A stretch of DNA of 64,000 bases from Hirundichthys speculiger (lineage: Eukaryota > Chordata > Actinopteri > Beloniformes > Exocoetidae), in NCBI GenBank assembly GCA_018398805.1, contig JAGFBZ010002315.1, forward strand, positions 1 through 64,000, given 5' to 3'. Made by a program: the position numbers and the translations under genes. Below the pieces are notes generated by a model. It made no database searches. It had not been told where the DNA came from and worked only from the letters and a program-made list of their open reading frames with translations. Within the stretch, counting starts at the first letter, position 1. The number at the start of each line of letters is the position of its first letter. This document shows positions 23,401 to 33,800 of this stretch, one piece after another.

Positions 23401-26226
23401 GAAAATACAGTAGCTTTGCTGAAAACCTCAAATGGACAGAAAAATACTTAAGAGGCAGCGTGCAATCAAATGGAAATAGTCAATTCTAATTTAATTGATT
23501 GCCAAAGGATTTATTTGTTATATATTCAGTCTAGGGATGGGCATTTGGTCGAGATTTATTTGTCGATCGTCGGGAGAATTAATGATTAATAATCGATTAA
23601 TCAATAACATTTTTATATTGAAAACTATCACAATTATTCTCGATATCGGCGTGACGTTTGTTTTCCCCTTTGGCCTGGTTGCTATGGCCTGGTTTGCTAT
23701 GGCCTGCGCATGCCCAGATGTGTTCAGTGGCCCGGATGTTCGTGGTCGACAACAACGTGACATTTCCTGTTTCTTTTCTTTAAAAAAACAACGATAATAA
23801 AACAAGAGATATCGAGGAGACTACTTAACAAGGACAATTTATATCAAGGCGCCAGTATTACAGGCTTTTTGTTTCTTAAAAAGATGCTTGTTCTGTGCTC
23901 GATGTGCACTGCAGCTCGTTCTGGTCCGTGCTAACACCGAGTTGAGGCTAGGCTAGGCTAGGCTAGGCTAGGCTGATGATGAACCGCCTCCACCGTCCTT
24001 TACAAGGCTTGGGTGCGCGTTGTTCAAGTGATACATCATTGTCGTTGTCGATTAATTGTATTTGTAATTTGCATTGCAGTGATTGCAGTACACTTGCTCA
24101 TTTTCTAAATTAAAATGGTTCCACACCACACTTCGCCACGACCGCTTCATGATTAGGCGATGACCTACAGAAGCTCGCATGTAACAACTGAGGCCAGCCA
24201 GGGTACGATGGTGAAATGTTGCCCCCTGTTGCCAATTTTCTATCGGTGGCACAGAGAAATGCATCGCATTGTTTGAAGTAGTGCTGGGCGATATGGAAAA
24301 AATCATATATCACGATATGGACTATTTTATATCACGATAACGATATATATCACGATATACCATAATAAAGTATGTTTTCAGTTATTCTCTGAAAAGTTTG
24401 ACAAAAATTTCATTGCTTACTTTTCAACTTAATTTTGAAAGGACATTTAGCTGAACTGTCACAAACATACATTTTAGTGCAGCAAAAACAGGTAGGTACA
24501 GAGGTACAGTAGCTTTCACATTTTTTTTTTAAAGTGCACAACTGTTTCTGAGAGGAAAAACACATTTTTTGCACTGAAGTTCAGCTATAAAAATTAACCC
24601 CAAAAATTTTTTAAACTTTCTGAAATCTGTAACCTTGTAGTGCAAAGTTTGCAAACCAATATAAAGTGTCTAAAGTAAACATCAGGGTTGAAGAGAACTC
24701 TGTTTAAGGCATTAACCATGAATAAAAGTGCAAATATAAAAGGCTACTTTGTAGAAGTAGATATGATTCTATCAAATTTATCATTGCAGGTTATTTAATT
24801 ACATATTTGCTGTAATAATTGATAAAATTAGGTTAAAACGATAGAAACGATAGAGACGATAGAAGAGAAATGGCACGATATACACTTTTATATTGTCCCC
24901 ACGATATATATTGTCATATTGCCCAGCACTAGTTTGAAGACGTGCACTGATAACCTACATTCAGATTGTTTAAAAAAAAAAAACATTCAGTTCATCAACG
25001 AAAATGAATGTCTTTGACCAAATTCTTAATGATCAATCATGGATTAATTGATTAATTATGCCCATCCCTAATTCAGTCACTCAGATGGATTTAAGTGATA
25101 ATTGTGCTGTTTGTCTTCTGCAGGATAATAAAGTCAGCGGCGTGACAGACTCCACCAGAATCATGGGCTACTCCTTCCTCTGTCCCTCCGTGACGCCCCG
25201 CCCCCACGTCTCCACGGTGACGCTTACCCCGCAGGACGAGTTCTTCCTCCTGGGCAGTCGGGGACTGTGGGACATGTTGTCTCCCGGCGAAGCGATCGAG
25301 GCGGTCAGGAATGTGCCGGACGCTCTCGCCGCCGCTAAGAAGCTGGTGACGCTAGCTCAGAGCTACGGCTGCTCCGACAGCCTCAGCGCCGTCGTCGTGC
25401 AGCTCAGCATCACCGAGGACTGCTGCTGCTTCTGCGAGCCGCCGCCCCCCCCGCCCAGCCCCGGCCCGGGCGCCCCACATCCCTTCTCATCCAGCGGCGG
25501 CGACGCCGGCATACCGCTGCCGCCCGCCTCCTCCGGGAACGCGAGCGAACTGAGCAGCGAGTTCAGCACGTCGGAGATGAGCAGCGAGGTGGGATCCACG
25601 GCGTCCTCGGAGGAGCCGCCGCCCCAGACCGAACCCCTCGCCGCCCACCTGAACCCCCTGGGCCGGGCCGGCGCGCGGAGGCCCGCCTGCGGGGTCGGCA
25701 GCTTCCAGAGGCAGTTTTCCGGAGCGCTGTCCGACAACGGGCTCGACAGCGAGGACGAGGAGCCCATCGCCGGCGTGTTCTCCAACGGCAGCCGCGTGGA
25801 GGTGGAGGCCGACGTCCACTGCCTGCGCCGCCACGACTGCACCCACACCCACGCCAGAGAGCCCCCGCTTCCTGCCCCCTCCCTCCCCCCGTCCCCCTCC
25901 CCGTCCCCCCCCCCTCCTCCCCCTGCCTCGGCGGGGAGTCCCGGTCGGGGACTCTGGGCCGCCGGGCTCGAGCCAACGGCTCCGTGGCCTGCCAGGGGCG
26001 GAGCCAGGACCTCATCGAGGAGGCGGCGGACGCGCCAGTCAGGAAGCAGGGGGGGTACTTCAACGCCCCCGCCCAGCCGGACCCCGACGACCAGCTGATC
26101 ATCCCGCCGGAGCTGGAGGAGGAGGTCCGGCAGATCATCCAGCAGCAGCAGCAGCAGCAGATGCAGACGCACCAGCCGGCTCACAGCTTCCAGAAACCCG
26201 CAGACTACTTCGTCACGCCCCTCTGA
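11419..26226 (+). CDS. phlpp1: PHLPP protein phosphatase (PHLPP1-like), 16 exons, N-terminus missing
   Basis: PHLPP dephosphorylates the hydrophobic motif of AKT and PKC. Exons read: 11419-11615, 11726-11851, 13744-13892, 17005-17151, 18497-18724, 19002-19204, 19284-19344, 19418-19513, 19639-19798, 19891-20091, 21615-21777, 22243-22373, 22464-22580, 22682-22876, 22951-23188, 25124-26226; phases match except as noted. The first two encode the PH domain ([21 protein letters not shown]). Exons three to twelve encode leucine-rich repeats ([15 protein letters not shown] through [12 protein letters not shown]). The PP2C-like domain follows ([31 protein letters not shown] in place of the usual SDGLWD). 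The tail has [19 protein letters not shown], a glutamine run and C-terminal VTPL. PRPHV, TPQDEFF and the TPL end favour PHLPP1 over PHLPP2. The ninth exon is one base too long and the last exon is shifted in its poly-C region. RA-like N-terminal sequence was not found. Confidence 0.92.
12415..13022. mobile_element. TA-flanked DNA transposon, CAGTGATCCCT family, copy 2
   Basis: Begins ACTGATCCCTCGTCAATTC without its first bases and ends AAGGGATCACTG, in the PHLPP intron after the PH exons. It shares the internal blocks of copy 1 and is non-coding. Confidence 0.7.
13331..13359 (+). repeat. Poly-C run
   Basis: About 29 consecutive C bases, an unstable homopolymer and a likely place for length errors in the assembly. 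It lies in a PHLPP intron. Confidence 0.85.
14359..15203. mobile_element. hAT-like element, TAGGGATGGGCATTTGG family, copy 1 (right end lost)
   Basis: Homologous to 23532-25070 but without the nested 653-bp element: here the sequence reads CATTGTTTGAGGACGTGC straight through the insertion point. It contains the (GGCTA)n tract at 14758-14793 shared with the other copy. Homology stops near AATGATCAATCAT, about 30 bp before the expected right end. Confidence 0.75.
15219..16346. mobile_element. hAT-like element, TAGGGCTGGGC family, copy 1 (left tip deleted)
   Basis: The right end is ATCCAGCCCTA. The left end begins at AAGTTAACGCG, exactly 11 bases inside the expected end TAGGGCTGGGCAAGTTAACG. 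The flanks nevertheless carry a perfect 8-bp duplication GTTAATAC (15211-15218 and 16347-16354). Homologous, in reverse orientation, to 46812-47915. Non-coding, with GCGATTAA-type subterminal repeats. Confidence 0.8.
17782..17860. mobile_element. Fragment of a hAT-like element end
   Basis: CAGTGATTCCCAAAGTGTGG followed by GGCCGCGGGCCCC has the typical appearance of a widespread hAT terminal sequence. The other end was not located, so this may be a fragment inside the PHLPP intron. Confidence 0.35.
20150..20350 (+). mobile_element. tRNA-derived SINE with 14-bp target duplication
   Basis: The head contains an A-box-like TGGCGCAGTGGTTAGGG and a B-box-like GGTCGCGAGTTCGACTCCC, the internal promoter of RNA polymerase III genes. 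The tail ends in CAATAAAGCCACTAGTG and poly-A. The direct repeats AAAAGAGAAGCATG at 20136-20149 and 20351-20364 are the target-site duplication. It sits in a PHLPP intron in the sense direction, directly abutting a hAT-like element. Confidence 0.85.
20365..21571. mobile_element. hAT-like element, TAGGGATGCACGATAAC family, copy 3
   Basis: Inverted relative to copy 2. It starts TAGGGATGCACGATAATT and ends at AAAAAACAGTT, lacking the last 15 or so terminal bases. The next PHLPP exon starts 43 bp later (21615), so the lost end may have been replaced by intron sequence needed for splicing. Non-coding. Confidence 0.75.
23532..25070. mobile_element. hAT-like element, TAGGGATGGGCATTTGG family, copy 2, complete with nested element
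   Basis: Ends TAGGGATGGGCAT and ATGCCCATCCCTA are perfect inverted repeats, and the perfect 8-bp duplication ATTCAGTC lies at 23524-23531 and 25071-25078. It contains (GGCTA)n and, at 24279-24931, a second hAT-like element. Without that and its duplication the element is about 880 bp. It ends 53 bp before the last PHLPP exon. Confidence 0.92.
24279..24931. mobile_element. Nested hAT-like element (TAGTGCTGGGCGATATGG family), intact copy
   Basis: 653 bp with ends TAGTGCTGGGCGATA and TATTGCCCAGCACTA. The perfect duplication GTTTGAAG lies at 24271-24278 and 24932-24939. The uninterrupted relative near 15090 acts as an empty site. The same family forms the split element at 208-3307. Confidence 0.92.
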
Positions 26227-26830
26227 CTGCTCGCCGCCGCCGCCGCCATCAGCCTCCATCACCCAGGACCTCACACGACGGTTCCAAGACCGGAGGAGGG
26301 GGACAGCAGCATTAAGTTCCCTCTTTTTTGGACCAGAAATTGTTTTCTCACGGCTTTGTTATTCACTTTATTTTCTATTATTAACTCGACGCCCCTCGAA
26401 GCGCAATGCAATTTTTATAACACTCTTACGTTGATTAAAACTTCACTCGTAATCGATTTTTACCATATCTTTAATCCGAAGAGGCACTTTGCTTTATATT
26501 AGACGTTTAAGATCAAATCTGTGTTAAATGGTACTTGGAGACCGGGCCGACTCCGTCGTTTCCCCGTCGGTCGCAGCTGATGGCCTTACAGTTGTCGGAG
26601 TTAGTAACTGTTTAACTAACTCCTAGGAGTTTAATACTTTAAGGTGACCTAGTCACCGAGGCTACTAATATTCTCTGAGAGAAGATGATTGCTGGTTTAT
26701 TCCCGAAGGTTTGTGTTCTCTGGTGCTGCGGTGGTGAGTAAAAAAACGAATGTTCTCAGAACAGTGTTACAGCAAACTGCACAACAGAGCTACTTTTGCT
26801 ATAAAATAAATTAAAGTTTTCAGATAACCA
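26227..26830 (+). other. PHLPP 3' untranslated region with poly-A signal
   Basis: Follows the TGA at 26224-26226. The first canonical AATAAA is at 26805-26810, so cleavage is expected about 20 bases later, close to 26830. The boundary is inferred from the hexamer only. Confidence 0.5.
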
Positions 26831-26933
26831 CAACTCGTTGGCTTGGACTTCTTGAGATGCTGAAGGGTTTCTAACTTCTTGTTTTTCCCCTCAAAAGGTT
26901 TCTAAAATATCTTTAAAATCGTGATTCTGGCTG

Positions 26934-27597
26934 TAGGCATTTGCCGATTGTGCTAGTAAAAGTGGCCTATTATGCTAGTGGCAGTGCTCGTTTTTTGCCC
27001 AAATTATGCTCGCTTTTCAAAATTATGCTACTTGTTAAAAAAAATTATTCTGTGCACAAACTTCACAACTCACAAGACAAGTTTGAAAATGTATTTTATT
27101 AACCCTGGCCTGATGTTCTGGGCCTGGTTGTTCAAAACCTGGGTAACTTTATCCGGTGGTTAGGCCTCTACGGCGGATAAATCTGCTATCCAGCGGATAG
27201 TTATCCAGCGAACGAAAATAGGTTGCACAAAGCCTGGATAGTGTGGTGGATAACTATCCGCGGATAGCTTGCTAACCATCGCGTGTAGCAGAGCGTGACA
27301 CAGTTTGCACAAGGTTTTGCACTCAAATGGCCTCCAGTTACCATGGTTAGGGGTTAGTTGTATCTCAACACAACTAAAAAGCAATCGCAAAATAGGAGTG
27401 GAACCAACTGTTAATAGTAATCTATCATTTTTAGTAGCTGAGATCTTCGTTTTCTTGAATTATTCTAAAATTGTGCGATTAAGACAAGAAAATATATGGA
27501 TTATGCTAGCAGTACTACTTTTGGAAAAACTGAAAATATTATGCTCAATTCCTTAGATTATGCCAAAAATTATGCTAGCACATTCGGCAAGAGCCTA
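26934..27597. mobile_element. hAT-like element with TAGGC-TTGCCGA-TGTGCTAG ends
   Basis: Left end TAGGCATTTGCCGATTGTGC pairs with right end CACATTCGGCAAGAGCCTA. Flanks TCTGGCTG (26926-26933) and TCTAGCTG (27598-27605) match at 7 of 8. The middle (27120-27280) carries GGATAACTATCCGC-type inverted motifs that may belong to another inserted element. Non-coding. Confidence 0.75.
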
Positions 27598-27686
27598 TCT
27601 AGCTGAAACTACTATTTTGAGAGAAAATGACGTTTATTTCTGGGTACTTTCCCACAACTGGAGTCTTTTCTTCTCTGGATTTACTG

Positions 27687-28441
27687 TAGAGATCGACTGA
27701 TATGGATACCGATTTTATTTCCATCACCCTTAGCTGATGACCGATTATGGACTTCCGATTTTCTTGGGCCGATGTGGCCAATACTGCTTTTTCTCACTCA
27801 ATTTACATTTTAAAAAATGACACAATGACAACAAAAATTACAGGTCTCAAGTTTAAACAAACATTTATTCAACAGTAAAAATTTAACAAATTTAACTTCA
27901 ACTTTACCACACTTACTTTCAAATAAAACAGTGTTAAAGCGTCTGCATTAGGGGTGAGTATGGGCAAGGACCTCCCAATACGATATGTATCATGATACTT
28001 GGGTCACGATACGATATTATCACCATATATTGCGATATTCTACCCAGTTAATATCAAAATTAAAAGTAGAGATGAAAAATCAAGTTGAATTTTAATCATT
28101 CAGGGGACAAATTGAGTCAAAACAATTTGCTTCAAAACAACCTATTGTTCATTATTAGTGTTTTTGCACATTTAAGTAACCATTAGTAACCAATAAAAAA
28201 ATCGATATTAGGAGCTGAAAAATCGATATTATATTGGACGCCTGAAAATCGCGATATATTGCCAAATCGATTTTTTTCACTAGCCTAGTCTGCATGGGCT
28301 GCAGGGTCTTCCGGCAACGCAGAGTTGCCCATGGAAAAATACGGAAAAATACATCGGCGAATCGGCCAATGCCGATTCAAGTAAAAAAAACGCAAATATC
28401 GGCCCGATATATCGGCCGGCCGATGTATCGGTCTATCCTTA
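27687..28441. mobile_element. hAT-like element (TAGAGATCGACTGATATGG ends) with nested element
   Basis: Left end TAGAGATCGACTGATATGG pairs imperfectly with right end ATCGGTCTATCCTTA. Flanks ATTTACTG (27679-27686) and ATTTGCTG (28442-28449) match at 7 of 8. A 339-bp element of another family sits inside at 27949-28287. Confidence 0.75.
27949..28287. mobile_element. Nested hAT-like element, TAGGGGTGAGTAT family, copy 1
   Basis: Begins TAGGGGTGAGTATGGGCAAG and is bracketed by the perfect duplication GTCTGCAT (27941-27948 and 28288-28295). Contains the family blocks ATATGTATCATGATA and GGAGCTGAAAAATCGATATT. Non-coding. Confidence 0.88.
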
Positions 28442-28666
28442 ATTTGCTGTCGAAGTAATTCAACATAATCTGGATATTTTTGGAAGTTGAGACAAAACAA
28501 GCAACTTGATGACAGGACTTTGAATTGTGGTGAATGTTTATTCTGCTTTTTTTTTTTTCAACTTAACTGTTAAATCTAATCCATCAGAAGGCTGGTTGAT
28601 GGATGTCGTCATGTTGGGAAACCTAGCAGTCTCTAAACTAAGCTAGCAGCAGATTTCTTCACAATA

Positions 28667-29120
28667 CAGTGATCTCTTGCCAATTCGCGCTTTAAGTTCT
28701 GCGTTTATTCGCGAATTTTTTCAGAAATATATAATATAATAAAAAAATCGCGGAAACCTGTTAACTGACAGGAGCCCAACAATACAACCTGTGTGATGTT
28801 ACAAGTTCCTGCAGTGCCAGAATAAAGTTCCCGTTCCACGCAGAGAAAACCGGACTTTTTCTGTTGTTGTTGTTAGCGTGTTAGCCGCTAATTACTAGCC
28901 AAAAATAGCACAATACCAGCGGTTTGTTTACTACGGTTCAGAGACCAGAGGCTGTGAAGGTAACAGAAAGACCACAGTTGAGCCTTTGTCTTGTTTCGCT
29001 GCAGTGACTCGCTACTTTTTGGGGGTTTTTAAAAATATTATTTAGGCTCCCGTTTGCGAATTTTGATTATCGCGGGGGGGGGCTTGGTCCCCATTAACCG
29101 CGAAAAATAAGGGATCACCA
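28667..29120. mobile_element. TA-flanked DNA transposon, CAGTGATCCCT family, copy 3
   Basis: CAGTGATCTCTTGCC to AAGGGATCACC, flanked by TA on both sides. It lacks some internal sequence present in copies 1 and 5. Confidence 0.75.
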
Positions 29121-29646
29121 TATTCATTATTTCATGTACCCTAACCAGATTCCCTGCCCCTAAAGCAGCAAAACAACCCCACATCACCCCCCCCCCCAGC
29201 CGCCATGTTTCACCGGGGAGCGTCCAGCTGCTCTGTGAGGTGACGTCGCTTCCAGACGAGAACTTTAGAGGAAGTGGAACAAACTGTTCATGAAGAAGCC
29301 ACAGAAACTAAACGTTCAGGCCTCAGAGCTGTGAGCAACTGTGTCACGTCAAGTTGTTTTTGCTGCTGCGACACAATCGCTGCTTTATGTGCAACGATAA
29401 ATTTAGAAGTCTGGTAATTGTGGGGTGGGGGGGGGGGGGGGGATTTCTTTTGTTTGTAATTAAGTCTCGGCTGAACTGTTGCATCACTGCTGCGACCTCG
29501 ATGAGTGTGTGCGTGTGTGACAGCAGGGACATCGTGGTGGTTGGGGCGACTCCACTGCAGGGGCCCCAGAGGGCCCCGGGAAGAGGACGCGCCTCCTGCT
29601 GACGGGACGCGTCATTACAACAATAACCTCAGAACAGCCTTTAAAT

Positions 29647-30082
29647 CAGTCCTTCTCAAATAGTGGGGCGCGACCCCTTAGGGGGGGCGGGTGTGACCCC
29701 AGGGAACGAACTTTTTTTTTTTTTTTTTGCCATACTGGAATAAAGTGTAATTGCACATGTACTCCGCTAGGGGGCAGTGGCGCTCATTATCACAGCGTGT
29801 CGAGGAGTATTAGCAGTGTTGTCATTTTTTTTTTTTTTTTTTTTTTTTTTGCACGGACGTGCGCGCACACAGCAGAGCAGTAGATAAGACGTGAACAAAC
29901 CCTCAAGAGACGCCACAGAAAAATATTTAACAGGGATTAAGAGAAAGAGACGGAGATAATGAGACAAACAAAAGTCTCCAGAAAGTTAAGACGAGGAAAT
30001 GTGACTACGGTGGGATTGATGCTCTGTAAATCTACAGACTAAAAAACAATTTTAATAAAGTTATTCTTTGTTATTAGTTATG

Positions 30083-30131
<49 letters not shown>

Positions 30132-30282
30132 TTTTTTTTTTTTTTTTTTTTTTTGTTTGTTTCTCTTAATAAGGGTGCAGTGTTATGCAGAGGTGTACTT
30201 ATAACAATTTTAGAGACAAATTATACTATTTATAGTTGGGGTGGAGGGTGGGGGGGCGCAGCAGAAAATACTTGAAGCACTG
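29647..30282. mobile_element. hAT-like element with CAGTCCTTCTCAA / TTGAAGCACTG ends
   Basis: 636 bp bracketed by the perfect duplication CTTTAAAT (29639-29646 and 30283-30290). GGGGCG motifs follow each end. It includes T-runs and an (AT)n microsatellite at about 30084-30127. Non-coding. Confidence 0.88.
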
Positions 30283-30805
30283 CTTTAAATGAAATGGAAC
30301 TAAACTTTTAATTTGATTTAATAAAACCTGTATTATAAATTCAAATATAAAAACAAAATATTCTACAACTCTGTGATCCCACACACAAAACAAATCAGTT
30401 GATTCACAGTACAGTCTCCTGGAAAACCTGTGAAACTCGTATCAATCAAGTGTTAAAGAGCTCGACAGATTCAGCAATTAACAATTTAAAAGCTAAAAAT
30501 CCAAGAAGACGTGTGTCAGAATTAAAACTCGTCAGTGTCGGCTGGTTACGACTCCCGTTATCGTCCCGGGTCTGAGTGAGATCTTTAACGCTGAGGAGCC
30601 GTTAATGGAGCAGTGATGGAGGTGGAGCTGGAGTCATGATGAATTATTAACAGATCAGAGCATCCTGATTTTTTTTTTCCATCATGAAAGTCGTACGTCA
30701 ACCGCAGTCCAACGCTGCTGCTACTGTTCAGAGAGCTAAAGAAGCTTCCTGAGGTTATAAAGTCCACAGTTTCTGTGTCCGTGTCAGGAAACTGTATTAG
30801 AGTTT

Positions 30806-33800
30806 TCACACGTAGGTGTCGCCGTCTCTCAGTGGGGCCCTCTGCTGGTTGGACCGGGCCTGCTGCTTCTCCGCCTCTCGCTTCTTCACCTCCTGCAGGT
30901 AGCGCTTCACCCCCCGGATGGTCTGGACGGTGAGCGCGGTGCCGACGGCGTACAGGATGGCGGTGATGAGGCCGAACAGGGCCACGGCCGCGTCGGCCCC
31001 GCCCACGTCGCAGTTCATCCAGGTGTAGCCGTTGCGCGCGTAGATCCTCTCGCGGCGCACGCACACGTCCGTGGAGTTGACCCGGATCACGAAGTGCAGG
31101 TAGAGGCCCACGGCCGCCACGTAGGCCGCCGCGCCCGCCGCCTGGAACGCCAGCGCCCCCACCAGCAGCTTCCGCGACATCCGGTGGGGCGGCTTGTTCC
31201 CGGCGACCACGAACAGCAGCGAGACGACGCCGAAGGTGAGGCTGAAGGAGATGCCGCCGTAGATGCCCGGCGCCCTCATCTGGCTGTACTGCATGTCCAG
31301 CTCGCGCGCCTGCTGCAGCTCGGTGCCCTGCAGGTTCAGGTTGGTGTTGAGGTCGAAGCTGCCCAGGCCGCCCATGGAGGTCATCCCCGACACGACCATC
31401 TGGGCCGCGACCACGCAGATCAGCACCAGGGCGTTGGTCAGCACCGCACAGATCAGGACGATGCCTGGTCAGAACACGGAGCAGGTGGTTGTCATTCATT
31501 AAAAAACGGTCCAATAAATACACAACAGCACATGGTCACTTTTTAATTTCTGCTTGATTAAAAACTAGCCCCGCCCCCTCAGAGCTGGAACAGACTCCAG
31601 CACACCGGACGCACTCATAATGACATTTTTAAACAAACCAACTCTAGCTGCACGTCTATGGAGCCCCGTTTGGGTCATAATTCAATGAATAAATGAGTCT
31701 ATTATTATGAAATACAGGCGTTTATTATTATGAAATATTTCACATTATTATGAAAAAATGTAATTATTACGAAATATATTTGTATTATTTAATCTTAGTT
31801 TAATGCATAGTAGTTTATTTCAGAATGGCTGTTTTTTTTTTTTTTAATCTAAGAATGAGCTTTTACATAATAATGACATTTTGCCAGTGGGCGGGGCCAG
31901 TGGTTGACCTGCACGCTCATTGGCTGATCCTTCTCCATTCTACGCTCTGACATCGACTAGTTTTGGCCGTGAGGTCCCGTTAGCAGCGGGCCGTGGCGTC
32001 ATCAAGGTGCGCTCCTAGTCCGATTGTAGCTATGGCAGCTTGGACTGAGCTACGGGAAACCTTGACGTTTCTTAGTCGATGTCAACTTTTAACCGTAAAC
32101 TGAGGTGCATTCTGCCCCCTACTGGCCTGGAGTATATACATTGCACCTCTCGCCCACTATCGATATTCACTGTTCTGTTGCTTATGCCTGAATGAGAGAG
32201 CAGCCAATCACAGAAATGGCTCCGCCCTCTCTGCTGTGATTGACACAAAAATCATTCTTATGAAAAACAAAGCCATTATCATAATAATGGGAAATATTTC
32301 ATAATAATTGACTCATTTATTCATTGAATTATGACCCAAACAGGCCTCCATACACGTCGTTTCTCTTTTCGAGTCAAACTGATTCATCAGCTTCCTCCTT
32401 CCTTAGAGAATGACATTCTTTTTTTTTTTTTTTTGTCCCTGTTCAGTAAAGAGGAGAAAACCGGTTAAACCGGTTAAACCGGTACACCGTAGCGGCCCTG
32501 AGAGGAGCTTTTGCTGCATCTGACCCACATACTGCCGTGAAGCCGGCCTACCTCTCCTGGAGCACACGTGCGCACACGAGGAGGAGGAGGAGGAGTTGCT
32601 GTGCTCCGCGCGACGGACGTCCCGCACATACTTGGGAGGGGCGTCGGCCTCTCGGGGGTAGTACGGGGGTCGAGATGAGGACCTGGAACATGGAAGCACA
32701 ATAGGAAAAAAAAGTTATTTCCAAAAATCCACTTCTTTTTGTGGACAAAGCTTTCTGACGATAAAACATGAGCCGTTGTGCTGAAATCTGATTCCCTTTT
32801 TTGTGTGGCTTCTTTAATTAGGCAACCAGTTACATAACATTTAATTATTTGGTATCAAAGCAGCATGAAGGAGTTTCTTCTCTACGTTCATCATCTGTAT
32901 CTGCTTCTTCTAACTCCATCCCAGCTGAGTCCCAGGTCACCAGTCTATCACTGGGCCACACATAGGTGAACAACCGTGCACACTCAGACGTCACCAAGAG
33001 ACTCGTGGAAGTAATGGAGTGTCTTTATGTGGGATCTCTGCATGAAAACAGGTGTCTTGTAGCTCAACGGGTCGATCAGGTGCCTCATGTACCCACACCG
33101 ACCCAGTTAGAGTCCTGATCTGTGATCCTTTGCTGTGCATCATCCCTCCTCTCACTCTTTTTCTCTCCCTTATTTCCTGTCTACTAATTGCCTAATTATG
33201 GCCACTAGCATCTTAATAGGAAAGAGGCATCTTTAGTGCTTCCTGGATCCATCTGGAAGAGCAAACACACAAACTGGGACTGAATTTCACTATTCTGTTT
33301 TTAAATCTTCTGAATCATTGGACACCCATTCACATTTATAACTGCAGATCTGGTACAAAGAGCAGCAGCCTGTCACATCACAGACATGTAATCTGATTTT
33401 TCTTAACTCATTTTAGCCTCTGAGGCACTGATGCATCCAGATGCAGCAGAATTAGTTTAATAAATCAATATGCACGTGCCTGCTCTTCAGCGTGAAGATG
33501 ACAAGTGTCTTCTTTGAAACTTTACAATGATGGATATACTGGCTGGTGAAGCAGAAAGGTTCTGTGTGTTGGAGTTTAAATAATGTACAGTCATGGAAAA
33601 AAAATTATTAGACCACCCTTGTCTTCTTCAGTTTCTTGTTCATTTTAATGCCTGGTACAACTAAAGGTACATTTGTTTGGACAAACATAACGATAACCAC
33701 AAAGATTGCCCATAAGAGTTTTATTTAAGAGCTGATATCTTACCATTTTCCATGGTTTTCTTGATTATAACCTAAATCACTTAAGTTTTTACATCAATAG

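Noticed and set aside
25363..26274. 303-codon minus-strand frame opposite the last PHLPP exon
   Set aside because: Shadow of a GC-rich coding exon; no independent domain.
30585..31523. 312-codon minus-strand frame rich in Arg and Gly
   Set aside because: Overlaps the MARVELD3 last exon in the wrong frame; the MARVEL transmembrane frame is clearly the real one.
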